Origin: Bacteroidota bacterium
GTDB lineage: Bacteria > Bacteroidota > Bacteroidia > Cytophagales > Cyclobacteriaceae
NCBI GenBank assembly: GCA_018267215.1
Contig: JAFDYX010000021.1
Coordinates: 186,001 to 250,000 of the forward strand
Direction of reading: 5' to 3'
DNA length: 64,000 nucleotides
Every line of letters begins with the position of its first letter. Position 1 is the stretch's first letter. Below, one piece after another: positions 34,240 through 44,169 of the stretch. The position numbers and the translations under genes were made by a program. Under the pieces are notes generated by a model. The model saw only the letters and a program-made list of their open reading frames with translations, was not told the DNA's origin and searched no databases.

Positions 34240-37200
34240 CAGTTATTAATAATAATCTCTTTCAGTTCAGTGATAATGGCCGGTACGTTTTTGTCTTTAA
34301 ACATTTTGTTATAATTGCCTACATCGTTTGTCATGATAGTTTGCATTTCTTTTTTATACTTGCCCCAGTCAATCTGTACATCGTGAAGCCGGTCTTTCAC
34401 CCCTTGTGTCAGGCGGGGGTCATGAGTATCTGTGGCGCTGCGCACTTGTAAAAATTCTGCATTGAGCCGGTTACGGAAATTGATGGCATCTTGAAAATTT
34501 TTAGAACGATTCTCCATCAAGTTAGATTCCCACCGGTCTATTTTCTTGATGATTTCTTTGCCGGATTGAATCAATTCTCTGGCGGTGGGTTCATTCTTTA
34601 ACAACTCGTTATAGTTTTCAATCTGCTTCTTTACTTTGTTCATGTGGGTGATGGAGTTGTGCATCTCTTGCACAGCCTCATCCATTTGTGAAAGCAATTG
34701 TTGTTGCATTTTCCAATCTTCGGGGCTTACCTGTAGCCGGGGGTCGGCAATCAGGTCGAATGCTGTTTCAGACAAATTATTTTTAAACTTCATCACAGCT
34801 TTGTAGTGGCCTGGGGCTACACGATACCCTCCCAAGTCGCCATAAATATAAGTACCCGGCAAGTCGGGTAGCGCTTCCGTACGGAAATCCCATCCAATCC
34901 GGTTAAGTCCTGCCTCGCCACTCAGCAAAGTGGGCGGAGGTACATTTCCGGGTTTTGCATTTTCATCTTTTTTATTTGTGTACATGCGAATTGCTTTTCC
35001 TTCCATATTAAAAATTTCAAGTGAAATTTTGTTGGTGTCGGCTTTCTCTTTTAAGTAATAGGTAAAAATTACGCCATTCATTGGGTTTTGCCCTATGCCG
35101 GCAGGCACTTCCATCCACGAAGGGGCAAAACTCGTCAGGCGGACAGTGGGTTTAGGCTGATAGATTTTCAATGTCGAAGAAAAATCTCCTTTCGATTGTT
35201 GTATCGGTGCCAGATCATCTAAAATCCAAAAGGCACGGCCGGCAGTAGCCGCGACCAAATCATTATCATGTATGATTAAATCCGTAACAGGCACGACTGG
35301 CAAATTCAATTGTAATTTATTCCAGTTCATTCCACCATTGTATGAAATGTAAAATCCCCGCTCGCTTCCGGAGTATAATAGATCTTTTACTTTTTTGTCT
35401 TCACGGATCACTTTAATAAAATCGTCCGTTTCTATTCCGTTGTTGATCTTCGTCCAGGTTTTCCCATAGTCAGTTGATTTGTACGCCAGGCTGCTGAAGT
35501 CGTTAAATTTATAACGGGAAGCTGCTATATAAACAGTTGCTTTGTCGTGTGGAGAAACTTCGATAGAGTGAATCATCCCCTCGGGCAAACCGGCAGGAGT
35601 AACATTGTTCCAGGTTTTGCCATCATCCTTTGTTAGATAAACTAAACCGCAATCACTACCGGTATAGATCACTCCCTTTTCGAGTGGCGATTCGATGACA
35701 TAATATATCGTGTTGTAGTTTTCGCCCCCTGCTCCTTCGTTGGTGATAGGACCTCCGCTGAAATTTTGCTTGGTGGTATCGTTTCGGGTAAGGTCTGGGC
35801 TGATCGGATCCCATTTGATGCCCCCATCTACTGATTTGAATAATACATTGCCGGCATGGTATAAAATTTTAGAGTCGTGAGGTGAGTTGATGAGCGGTGC
35901 ATTCCAGTTAAAACGATACTTCATGTCTTTGGGCGCATACGCTAGATTGGTTGCGGGATATTCCTGAATGTTTTTTACTTCATTTGTGCGCATATCCAGC
36001 ACATCAATCAATCCTTGATAACATCCACCATAAACTAAATTGGGATTGGTAGGGTTATCAAAAGCAATCCAGGCGCTCTCGCATCCGGGGCCTATCAGCC
36101 AATCTTTGAAAGTAATACCCATCCCGTTAGTACGGCTGGCTATCATTACCGATGTGTTGTCTTGCTGACCGCCATATACCCAATAAGGAAAACGGCTGTC
36201 AACATTTACCCGATAAAATTGTGCTGTTGGTTGGTTGTTTAAATCAGACCATGATTTTCCATCATCGAAAGATATCTCAGCGCCTCCATCATCAGCAATG
36301 GCCTGGTTGGTATTGTCGTTAGGATTAATCCAATAATCATGCGTGTCACCATGGGCGATGGGTACATTTTGAAATGTCTTTCCTCCGTCAATAGATTTCA
36401 TGGCCGGTGCATTTAATACATAAACTGTATTTTCATTTTTTGGATCAGCAAATACTTCCATGTAATACCAGCTACGCGATGTAATATTTTGATCATTGGT
36501 CTGCAAGCTCCATTTTTTTCCACCATTATCTGATCGGTATAAACCGGCTTTAGATTTTTCCGCTTCCACAATGGCATATACTTTCTCGGGGTTGGCTCTC
36601 GAAACGCAGAGGCCAATTTTTCCCATTTCTTTCGGGAGACCTTCCATTGTTTTATTCCACGTTTCCCCGCCATCTGTAGATTTCCAAACGGAAGAATTGG
36701 GGCCGCTTTCTACTTTCCACGGGTAGCGTCTGTGCTGCCACATGGCCACATACAGCACACGGGGATTGGTAACATCCAAACTCAGACTGCTCGCACCCGT
36801 ATTCTCATCCACATACAATACTTTCTTCCATGTTTGCCCTCCGTCTGTTGATTTATAGATACCCCGATCCGTACTTGCTCCATGCACCGGGCCCTGTGCT
36901 GCTACCCAAACCACATCGGGATTGCTAGGATGAATGGCTATATCGCTGATGTGCCTTGTTTTTTCAAGGCCGATATTCTTCCATGTTTTGCCCCCATCAT
37001 TGGATTTGTATATGCCATCTCCATAGCTGGTCATCACACCTCGCACAGCATGTTCGCCCGTGCCTACATAAATAACATTTGGGTCAGACGGGCTAACTGC
37101 GATCTCGCCTATAGATCCAACCTTAAAAAATCCATCTGAAATATTTTTCCATGAAAGGCCTCCATTCTCTGTCATCCAAACACCTCCACCGGTATAGCCA

Positions 37201-37403
37201 ACATAGTAAACATTCCGGTTTAACGGGTGGCCGGCAATGGCATTGGCTCTGCCGCCTCGGCCGGGGCCTATGTTACGCCACTTTAGTCCCTTATAATTTT
37301 CTGTATCAAATACAGAAGCCGATTCAACTTTTGATTTAGATTTTTGAGCCGAAAGGTTGAGGCAAACTATTGCACCCATCAGCATGGTTAGTAATTTTTT
37401 CAT
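34239..37403 (-). CDS. Sortilin/VPS10-like beta-propeller secreted protein
   Basis: A 1054-residue exported protein with a signal peptide (1-19). The N-terminal 700 residues form BNR/Asp-box repeats: at least ten S/T-x-D-G-G-x-x-W units are visible (for example [40 protein letters not shown]), the fold of sialidase or sortilin propellers. The C-terminal about 300 residues are an immunoglobulin-like strand region followed by a helical, possibly coiled-coil, segment (about 900-1000). No sialidase catalytic Arg triad could be assigned, so glycoside hydrolase annotation is not supported. Very common in Bacteroidota with unknown function. Overlaps the exonuclease gene by 1 nt. Confidence 0.88.
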   Translation of the reverse strand: MKKLLTMLMGAIVCLNLSAQKSKSKVESASVFDTENYKGLKWRNIGPGRGGRANAIAGHPLNRNVYYVGYTGGGVWMTENGGLSWKNISDGFFKVGSIGEIAVSPSDPNVIYVGTGEHAVRGVMTSYGDGIYKSNDGGKTWKNIGLEKTRHISDIAIHPSNPDVVWVAAQGPVHGASTDRGIYKSTDGGQTWKKVLYVDENTGASSLSLDVTNPRVLYVAMWQHRRYPWKVESGPNSSVWKSTDGGETWNKTMEGLPKEMGKIGLCVSRANPEKVYAIVEAEKSKAGLYRSDNGGKKWSLQTNDQNITSRSWYYMEVFADPKNENTVYVLNAPAMKSIDGGKTFQNVPIAHGDTHDYWINPNDNTNQAIADDGGAEISFDDGKSWSDLNNQPTAQFYRVNVDSRFPYWVYGGQQDNTSVMIASRTNGMGITFKDWLIGPGCESAWIAFDNPTNPNLVYGGCYQGLIDVLDMRTNEVKNIQEYPATNLAYAPKDMKYRFNWNAPLINSPHDSKILYHAGNVLFKSVDGGIKWDPISPDLTRNDTTKQNFSGGPITNEGAGGENYNTIYYVIESPLEKGVIYTGSDCGLVYLTKDDGKTWNNVTPAGLPEGMIHSIEVSPHDKATVYIAASRYKFNDFSSLAYKSTDYGKTWTKINNGIETDDFIKVIREDKKVKDLLYSGSERGFYISYNGGMNWNKLQLNLPVVPVTDLIIHDNDLVAATAGRAFWILDDLAPIQQSKGDFSSTLKIYQPKPTVRLTSFAPSWMEVPAGIGQNPMNGVIFTYYLKEKADTNKISLEIFNMEGKAIRMYTNKKDENAKPGNVPPPTLLSGEAGLNRIGWDFRTEALPDLPGTYIYGDLGGYRVAPGHYKAVMKFKNNLSETAFDLIADPRLQVSPEDWKMQQQLLSQMDEAVQEMHNSITHMNKVKKQIENYNELLKNEPTARELIQSGKEIIKKIDRWESNLMENRSKNFQDAINFRNRLNAEFLQVRSATDTHDPRLTQGVKDRLHDVQIDWGKYKKEMQTIMTNDVGNYNKMFKDKNVPAIITELKEIIINN

Positions 37404-37468
37404 GGGTTAGAGATTGAGGGTTATACCCCAATGTAAAAAAAAATATATTAGATTCCACGAAGTTATTT

Positions 37469-38830
37469 CTACCGGTTTTTCAACAAACGGATTGCCTTTT
37501 GAAAATAGTCTTTAATAATTCGCCCGTTGTGATGATGGCCTTCTTTGATTACCCATTTACCATTTACCAGTGTGCCCAATATGCGGCTGGTGTCGGAGGT
37601 GTAAACAAGCGTAGCCATTCTGTTTTTTTCAGATGTATCGGCTTGCAGATGGGTATTCGATTTATACACCACCGCATCAAAGGGGTTGCCTACTTTGAAA
37701 TGACTAGCAGATAAATTGCCCATGGCTTTTCTGCCCGAAGCAACGGATTCATTTACCATGCAGGAAGCCGCATCGCCTTCAAAGGTATTGCGTTGGTTGG
37801 TGATTAACCGCTGGCGGTAATCAATCATTCGAAATTCTTCCAGTGGGTTTAGGCCAATGTGGCTGTCGGTGCCGATGCTCCAATGGCCACCCAGTTTAAC
37901 GTATTCTTTCATCCTAAAAATTCCATCTCCCAAATTTCCTTCCGTGCTGGGACACAGCACTACGTTAGCTTTGGATGCCGCCAGTTTTTTTAATTCCTCG
38001 TCATCGAGGTGGGTGGAGTGAACCAAATGAAAACGCTCGTTTACCGGCAGGTTTTCCAGCAACCACTGCATAGGCCGTTTGCCACAATAGGCCAGGCAAT
38101 CATTCACTTCTTTTTTTTGCTCTGATACATGCAGATGGAAAGGCAAATTTGCCGGGCCAGAGTTGAAAGTATTTTTTATGTCGGACGGCTCTACTGCACG
38201 CAGCGAGTGTACACTAAAACCTAAGGTTGCTCCTTCATAATTTTTTATAGTTGCCCGCGATGCTTCCAGCAACTTAAAATAGTCTTCCGTGGTCTGAGAG
38301 ATAAACCTGCGCTGTCGTGGTTGCGGGTCTTGCCCAAAATTTCCTTTCTGATAAAAAACCGGCACTAATGTTATTTTGATTCCGGCAGTCTTTGCCGCAG
38401 CAATCATCCGCTCGCCCATTTCAGCTAAATGGGTGTATGGCTTTCCGTCTTTGTCGTGGTGCAAGTAATGAAACTCGGCCACACTCGTATAACCTACACG
38501 CAACATTTCGGCATATAAAATGGCTGCGATAGCCTCCGCCTGATCGGGATCTACCGAGAGGGCACACTTGTACATCTCCTCGCGCCAAGTCCAAAAATCA
38601 TCGTTGATACCTGACGGGTGGTTTTCGGCCAAGCCTGCCATAGCATATTGAAAGGCATGCGAGTGGGCGTTTTGAAAACCGGGCAAAGCAAAGCCTTCTA
38701 CATTTTCAAATTCATGATCAGGCTTATCGGACGAAAGGCTTTGAATGACACCCTGTTCATCTACTCCAACAAATGCAGGTGTAAGCCAGCCTTCGGCCTG
38801 ATACAATGAGCTAAACCGAAAATATTTCAT
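37469..38830 (-). CDS. hutF: Formimidoylglutamate deiminase HutF
   Basis: A 453-residue amidohydrolase that converts N-formimidoyl-glutamate to N-formyl-glutamate plus ammonia in histidine degradation. Metal ligands: NAHSHAF (HxH), HLHVSEQ, and the VLCPSTEGNLGDGIF segment with the GTDSHIGLNP Asp, all typical of HutF. Full length, ATG start, cytoplasmic. No hutH, hutU, hutI or hutG is in the window, so the rest of the pathway must lie elsewhere. Its start overlaps the asmA-like stop by 1 nt (TGATG). Guanine deaminase and other amidohydrolases are alternatives, but the CPSTEGNLGDG motif favours HutF. Confidence 0.87.
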   Translation of the reverse strand: MKYFRFSSLYQAEGWLTPAFVGVDEQGVIQSLSSDKPDHEFENVEGFALPGFQNAHSHAFQYAMAGLAENHPSGINDDFWTWREEMYKCALSVDPDQAEAIAAILYAEMLRVGYTSVAEFHYLHHDKDGKPYTHLAEMGERMIAAAKTAGIKITLVPVFYQKGNFGQDPQPRQRRFISQTTEDYFKLLEASRATIKNYEGATLGFSVHSLRAVEPSDIKNTFNSGPANLPFHLHVSEQKKEVNDCLAYCGKRPMQWLLENLPVNERFHLVHSTHLDDEELKKLAASKANVVLCPSTEGNLGDGIFRMKEYVKLGGHWSIGTDSHIGLNPLEEFRMIDYRQRLITNQRNTFEGDAASCMVNESVASGRKAMGNLSASHFKVGNPFDAVVYKSNTHLQADTSEKNRMATLVYTSDTSRILGTLVNGKWVIKEGHHHNGRIIKDYFQKAIRLLKNR

Positions 38831-41772
38831 CAGTTCTTTTTCTTTTTCAAGAGATTTTGCAGTTTATTCTGCAACATATTTTGAACAGGATTTGTTTTGG
38901 CCGTATCTGTTTTTGCTTTGGCCGTATCTTTTTTCCCTCCCAATAAATTATTCACTACATCCTGCGCTTGCGTTCCTTTCACAGCATCTTGCAAGGCGTC
39001 TTTGGCTTTCTCTTTGGCTACATTTGTTACGGCCTCTTTCACTTGCTGTTTTTGCTCTTGCGACATCAACTGAATTTTGGGATTTAAGAACGTGCCGCCC
39101 AAACCGATATTCAATGGTATCTCTGTGTTGGTTGCGTTGCCTCCCACCAAGCTTTGAAATTGCGACCCCAGTTTGCCAGCCGGTACATTCATTTTTAAAT
39201 CGTAGCCGATAGTGCCGTCTAATGAAGTAGCTCCCGACACAGTGGTAGCATAATTTCCAAATTTAATATTGAAAGGCTTCACCGACAATTTTCCGTCTTT
39301 AATGTCGGCCGACATCAGTACGTCTTTCAGCGTAACCTGATCTGCATCTGATAATTTGGTAAGAGATGTAATGCCCGAAACTAATTTCGACTGGGTTACT
39401 GCTGCTTCTGCTATTTTTATCAGCCCCGCACCATTTACCGTGTTCAACTTAGGCATCATGTTTTGTTGCAGTTCTCCATTGATTTTAAAATCGGTGCCAA
39501 ATTTTCCCTGTGCCATTCCGGCAATGGGCGCATAGGTTTTGATGATTGAAAATGAACTGGCTGCCTGCTGAATGGAGAGGTCGCTTACCTGCAAGCCAAA
39601 ATCATATTTGGGGTGTTGCAAATTTCTCGTGTCATACGTTCCGTTTACGGCAAAGGCTCCTCCAAGAAGGTTGAATTTTACGTTGTTCATTTTTGCCATT
39701 CCGTCTTTTACCATAATATCGCCCAGTGCGTTGGTAATGACATAGTCCATCATCTTCACGGTTTTAAGATTTGAATGCAAGAGGAAGTCTATGTTTTTGG
39801 GAACTGGGATGACGCTCAGTTTTGATGTGTCTTTTTTATCGGTTGATTTTGAGTCGGTCATAAACTCATTCAGGTCGAGCAATGTTGAATTAAAGTTCAG
39901 GTTGCCGCTGATCGTTTCTGTTCCGAATACATAGCCGATGTAGTTGCTTACTGCACCGCTTACATTAAAATCGCTTTTGCCGATTGTGCCTGAAGTGTTT
40001 TTCAATTCAATTTTTTGAGGATTGAAAACCGCATCTGATTGTGAAATGGTAACAGCGTATGGCAATGTGTTTGAAGCAAACTTAAAATTGGTAAGCGAAG
40101 CCGCCCCGCTTGTAGGCAGTTTATCGTAACGTTTGGCAGTAACATCTGAATATTTTCCTTTCGTTTCGATGTTGGCTTTTACTTTGCCGGCCAGTGTCAT
40201 GCCATCAACCGGAAAAATTTTGGTCATCTTCTCTATGTCAATGCTGCCATTGGCTTTGAGGCTCCACGTATAATCGGCCAGGTTTTGAAGCAACAGATCA
40301 GCTGTAAATTTTTCGCCATCCAGCAGCATCGAAAAATTATTTACGTTAATTGTTGTTTCAGCCATTTTCCCTGACGAGTTCTTGACGGTAGAATTAAACT
40401 GTAAATCTTGCAACGGCATGGGGAACTTCGAAGACTTTACATATCCATCGCGCAATGACATGGCCGCATCAATAGCCGGAATAATTTTTTTTACGCTATC
40501 ATAAATTCCTTTGGCTGAAGCATTGGCTGAAAAAGTTCCTTTCATCTCAAGTCCATCCATTGGCACAATTTTGTTGATCTCTGCCAAATTGAGGGTTGCT
40601 TTCAAGTTGCCATCCATGCGATAGTCTTTCAGATTTTCGATGAGCAAGCGCGCATCCAATGGGTTGGAGCCAAAATCCACATGCAATTTTTTCAAATCAA
40701 CTACTGTGTTTTCAATAACTCCCGTTTTGTTGTCAACCATCAAATCCATATTAATGTTGTTGACAGCCGTGGGCAGTGAGGGATATTTAAACATTGCCTC
40801 TTTTACCTGAGCACTTAGGTTGAAGGCAGGCATTTGTTTGTCGCTGTATGTGCCTTTTACAAAACCTGAGAACGCCAGATCTCCTTTGGTTTCAATCTTG
40901 TTAAAGTCTTTGGAGTAGATGCCCGGCACGAGCGACAAAATACTTTTAAACGAATTGTCCGGGCTCTTGAACTGTATGTCCATGCCAAAATCTTTTTCAT
41001 TCATCTTGAACCAGCCATCAAAACCTAAAGCAAAGTCATTGAGTTTGGCTTTGTTTTCTTTGAAGGTGTATTTCGAATAATTTTCGCTGACCTGAATGAC
41101 CGCTTCTACCGATGCTTGTTTATGGCTGATGTATTCTACCCCACCATATTTTACGGTAACAGAATCTGCCGAAGTCGTTGTCGTCAAGTCAAATAATTGC
41201 TCATTGAAGTTTCCGCTGCCTGAGTGGTTTACATTTTTCAGCGACAAAAAGAAAGGCATGGTGGCATCATCGTAAATTATTTCGGCATTGTTAACGACCC
41301 ATCGGTCTATTCCAAAAGAAAACTTGGATGGCTCTTCTTGTTTTTTGGCTGTGTCAGCAGATGGGTACGTAATATTGTAATTAGCACGGCCGTCTTTTAA
41401 AACCTTAATGTTAATTTGGGGTTGATCTAACGTAATGGCTTTTACCCTAAGCTGACTGCCAAACAAAACGTCTTTTAAATTTATCTCTACATCAAATCGC
41501 TGCACTACAAATAAATGTTCTCCCACAAACGGTTCATGATTAAACACACCCAATTTTTTTATCTCTACACTGACGTTGGGAAAATGCCTGAGGAGAGAGA
41601 GGCTAAAATCGTTGGCATCAAAAACTACATCTGCGTTGATGGACTTGGCAATTTCTTTGTCAACCATCTGCTTGATTTTGTCTTTAAATAAGATGGGCAA
41701 TACAATCGCTGCTATCAGCAATAGCCCTATGAAAGCAGAAAATCCAATCAATATTTTTTTTAAAATTTTCAT
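38830..41772 (-). CDS. AsmA family outer-membrane biogenesis protein
   Basis: A 980-residue inner-membrane protein with one N-terminal helix (about 7-29) and a long periplasmic beta-rich region. AsmA signatures: the N-terminal LRVKAITLDQPQINIK layout, repeated beta-strand units throughout, and a C-terminal AsmA_2-like domain (about 780-930) containing NGAGLIKIAEAAV. Recent work on this family (AsmA, YhdP, TamB, YicH) links it to phospholipid transport between the two membranes. The last 50 residues are Lys/Ala/Thr-rich. First gene of the run leading to hutF, 37 nt after the convergently unrelated aldehyde dehydrogenase end. Confidence 0.88.
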   Translation of the reverse strand: MKILKKILIGFSAFIGLLLIAAIVLPILFKDKIKQMVDKEIAKSINADVVFDANDFSLSLLRHFPNVSVEIKKLGVFNHEPFVGEHLFVVQRFDVEINLKDVLFGSQLRVKAITLDQPQINIKVLKDGRANYNITYPSADTAKKQEEPSKFSFGIDRWVVNNAEIIYDDATMPFFLSLKNVNHSGSGNFNEQLFDLTTTTSADSVTVKYGGVEYISHKQASVEAVIQVSENYSKYTFKENKAKLNDFALGFDGWFKMNEKDFGMDIQFKSPDNSFKSILSLVPGIYSKDFNKIETKGDLAFSGFVKGTYSDKQMPAFNLSAQVKEAMFKYPSLPTAVNNINMDLMVDNKTGVIENTVVDLKKLHVDFGSNPLDARLLIENLKDYRMDGNLKATLNLAEINKIVPMDGLEMKGTFSANASAKGIYDSVKKIIPAIDAAMSLRDGYVKSSKFPMPLQDLQFNSTVKNSSGKMAETTINVNNFSMLLDGEKFTADLLLQNLADYTWSLKANGSIDIEKMTKIFPVDGMTLAGKVKANIETKGKYSDVTAKRYDKLPTSGAASLTNFKFASNTLPYAVTISQSDAVFNPQKIELKNTSGTIGKSDFNVSGAVSNYIGYVFGTETISGNLNFNSTLLDLNEFMTDSKSTDKKDTSKLSVIPVPKNIDFLLHSNLKTVKMMDYVITNALGDIMVKDGMAKMNNVKFNLLGGAFAVNGTYDTRNLQHPKYDFGLQVSDLSIQQAASSFSIIKTYAPIAGMAQGKFGTDFKINGELQQNMMPKLNTVNGAGLIKIAEAAVTQSKLVSGITSLTKLSDADQVTLKDVLMSADIKDGKLSVKPFNIKFGNYATTVSGATSLDGTIGYDLKMNVPAGKLGSQFQSLVGGNATNTEIPLNIGLGGTFLNPKIQLMSQEQKQQVKEAVTNVAKEKAKDALQDAVKGTQAQDVVNNLLGGKKDTAKAKTDTAKTNPVQNMLQNKLQNLLKKKKN

Positions 41773-41809
41773 CGTATCACTCTATTTTATTATTTGAATA
41801 TTTTTCTGT

Positions 41810-43240
41810 TTAAAACCAACGAACCATCAGGTTGATTAATTGTTTTCTGAATTTGAAATAAGAAGGATGTAACAAATAGGTGATGGCAAATCCTCTCTTT
41901 TGCACTAACACGGGTTTTTCGTTTGAGAAAGAAATAAATCCATACTGCCCGTGTGCTTTGCCGATACCGCTGTTATTTACTCCACCAAACGGCAACCCCG
42001 GGTGGGTAAACTGCATCACACACTCATTTACACAAACAGACCCGGCCGAAGTTTGCTGAAGGATTTTTTCACGATTTTTTTTATTGTTCGTAAAAATATA
42101 GAGAGCCAACGGTTTGGGTTTTTGATTGATGAAAGAGATAGCCTGATCAATTGTACTGAATGGAACAACCGGAAGGATGGGCCCAAATATTTCTTCTTGC
42201 AAGGCGAGGCTATCCTCTGTTAAACTGCTTAATATCACCGGGTGGATAAAATTTGTATCGCTGTTTACTTCGCCCGACCACTCCACTTTAGCACCTCGGT
42301 CAACTGAGTCTTTTATCATCCGGTTAAGCCTGTCGAAATGTTTTCGGTTTACAATCCGTCCGTAATCGGGCGATGACTCGCTCACTTTATCTCCCTGGCC
42401 AAACATTTTTTGTATTTCCTCTTTCAGCGCCTGAACCAACTGCTCCTGCCTCTTTTCTTCTACCAGAATATAATCCGGAGCGATACAGGTTTGTCCGTTG
42501 TTGATAAATTTTCCGAATGCAATTCGTCTGGCCGCTTCTTCTACATCTGCCGAAGCATCTACAACAACAGGCGATTTCCCACCCAACTCTAGTGTAACAG
42601 ACGACAGGTTTTCTGCAGCTGCTTTCATTACCAACTTGCCCACAGCCGGACTTCCTGTAAAAAAAATATGATCAAACGGCATCGCCAGCAATTCCTGAGC
42701 TACAGACTGATCTCCTTCAACTACAGCCACCAAATCTTCGTCAAAAAATTCTTTGATAATAGCCGCAATGGCACGCGAAGTATGCGGAGTCATTTCCGAT
42801 GGCTTAATGATAGCAGTATTGCCGGCTGCCAAACAGGAAATTAATGGCCCCAAAGAAAGGTTGACAGGGAAATTCCACGGGGCTATAATGAGACAAACGC
42901 CTTTGGGCTCGTAACGCACATGCGATCGCGATCCAAGATATGTAAGCGGTGCATCAATTTTTTGTGGAGCAGACCACTCATCGAGGTGTTTTAGAGTATG
43001 TCGTATTTCCGTTAGTACCGGATAGAGTTCGGATAGATCGGATTCTGTTTCAGGTTTTTTAAAATCGGCATATACTGCCTCTGCTATCATTTTCCTTTTC
43101 GACAACAAAAAATCGGCAAATTTCTTCAGCCTTCTCTTTCGCTCTTTCAGAGGCTCGCTTCTCAGCACAATACTCCGGCTCTTTTGTTTTTCAAAGAGTT
43201 GGGTCAATGTGTGGGGTTTATATGGAGCAAAATCAGTCAT
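41810..43240 (-). CDS. Aldehyde dehydrogenase, ALDH3-like
   Basis: A 476-residue NAD(P)-dependent aldehyde dehydrogenase. Motifs: the cofactor-binding FTGSPAVGKLV, the catalytic-Glu segment VTLELGGKSPVVV and the catalytic-Cys segment NNGQTCIAPDY. The short length and the hydrophobic C-terminal tail (about 450-476, LLHPSYFKFRKQ onward) resemble ALDH3/fatty aldehyde dehydrogenases that associate with membranes. ATG 43240 is used; an in-frame TTG at 43246 adds two residues. No functional partner is evident next to it; it may oxidise lipid-derived aldehydes. Confidence 0.93.
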   Translation of the reverse strand: MTDFAPYKPHTLTQLFEKQKSRSIVLRSEPLKERKRRLKKFADFLLSKRKMIAEAVYADFKKPETESDLSELYPVLTEIRHTLKHLDEWSAPQKIDAPLTYLGSRSHVRYEPKGVCLIIAPWNFPVNLSLGPLISCLAAGNTAIIKPSEMTPHTSRAIAAIIKEFFDEDLVAVVEGDQSVAQELLAMPFDHIFFTGSPAVGKLVMKAAAENLSSVTLELGGKSPVVVDASADVEEAARRIAFGKFINNGQTCIAPDYILVEEKRQEQLVQALKEEIQKMFGQGDKVSESSPDYGRIVNRKHFDRLNRMIKDSVDRGAKVEWSGEVNSDTNFIHPVILSSLTEDSLALQEEIFGPILPVVPFSTIDQAISFINQKPKPLALYIFTNNKKNREKILQQTSAGSVCVNECVMQFTHPGLPFGGVNNSGIGKAHGQYGFISFSNEKPVLVQKRGFAITYLLHPSYFKFRKQLINLMVRWF

Positions 43241-43345
43241 TATCAATTTTTTTTGAAAGTTAATTTTTTTAATCCTTTTTTTATCTTACTTCATGCAGCA
43301 ATAAAATGCTTTGTCTAACCAATCAGTTTGGCAGTCTGTTTTCTT

Positions 43346-43474
43346 ATGACACACCTAAAAATTGAGGAAGGAGATTTCTATAACAAAAGTAATACGGGAG
43401 AGGCTTCAATACCAGAGAAACAGTGCTCAGTTTGTAATTTTGCTTCGTGTAAAATCAGTTATCCAGCACCCTAA
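43346..43474 (+). CDS. Possible Cys-containing 42-residue micropeptide
   Basis: An ATG-to-TAA frame of 42 codons in the gap between the aldehyde dehydrogenase and OmpA genes, on the opposite strand to both. It encodes MTHLKIEEGDFYNKSN at the start and a C27-x2-C30-x4-C35 cluster (CSVCNFASC) near the end, which might bind metal. Its last 20 nt overlap the 3' end of the convergent OmpA gene. I found no clear promoter or ribosome binding site; the frame may be chance. Recorded because the 208-nt gap is otherwise unexplained. Confidence 0.25.
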   Translation: MTHLKIEEGDFYNKSNTGEASIPEKQCSVCNFASCKISYPAP

Positions 43475-44162
43475 GTTCTACTCTTCTGTTTAGCTTGCGT
43501 GCTGCTTCTGTATCTTCAGTAGAAATGGGTTGAGTGCCTCCAAAAGCTTTTGTTTTGACGTTATTCTTGTTGGCGCCTTTCCTGATCAAATAGGCTTTTA
43601 CGGCATCTACACGTTCTTGAGAGAGCTTCATGTTGGCTGCCGGTTGCCCGATAATATCCGTATGGCCTTCCAACTGAATAATCATTTTGGGGTTTTTAAC
43701 TAACATTTTGCCGATCGAATCCAATTCGGGGAACGAAGCAGGAAGGATATTAGCTGTTCCGACATTAAAATTAAGCGTATGCAACCTTACCAGTTTTTTT
43801 ACCAGAGGTGGTTCTTGTGCAATGGTAGCTTTGGCAATGGGCAGCCCCAACTCTATATTTTTAACTACCTTTTTTTCGGCATTTGCTTCGGCAGGATCAA
43901 GAATATATTTCACCGGGGCATAACCTGTGGCCTCTACTTCAATGGAATACTTATCGCCATCAAACAATGGAAAGCTATACGTACTGCCGGAAAGAAAGCC
44001 CATCTTACTTCCATAAGGCAAGCTTTTATATGAAATTTTTGCCACTACCGGCTGCTGGGTTGCGGCACTAGTGATATTCCCCTCAGCTATCACTAAGGTG
44101 TCTTGTTGAGCATTTGCTGCCAGGCCAATTAAAATCAAAATTGCACTGACGAGGGTTTTCAT
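43455..44162 (-). CDS. Small OmpA family protein
   Basis: A 235-residue envelope protein with a signal peptide (1-18, ending ANAQ). An N-terminal carboxypeptidase-regulatory-like beta-sandwich (about 25-105) is followed by an OmpA/MotB peptidoglycan-binding domain (about 115-235) with LEGHTDIIGQPAANMKLSQ and the ERVDAVKAYLIRKG helix, ending NRRVELRVLDN. It would tether the outer membrane or a complex to peptidoglycan. 7 nt after the larger OmpA/PD40 gene, with which it shares the CTD and OmpA architecture, so probably a cotranscribed paralogue derived from the longer gene. Confidence 0.9.
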   Translation of the reverse strand: MKTLVSAILILIGLAANAQQDTLVIAEGNITSAATQQPVVAKISYKSLPYGSKMGFLSGSTYSFPLFDGDKYSIEVEATGYAPVKYILDPAEANAEKKVVKNIELGLPIAKATIAQEPPLVKKLVRLHTLNFNVGTANILPASFPELDSIGKMLVKNPKMIIQLEGHTDIIGQPAANMKLSQERVDAVKAYLIRKGANKNNVKTKAFGGTQPISTEDTEAARKLNRRVELRVLDN

Positions 44163-44169
44163 AAGGCTG

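Noticed and set aside
34239-37403. Sialidase or glycosyl hydrolase annotation for the Asp-box protein
   Set aside because: Asp boxes are shared by non-enzymatic propellers and I could not assign a catalytic Arg triad or nucleophile.
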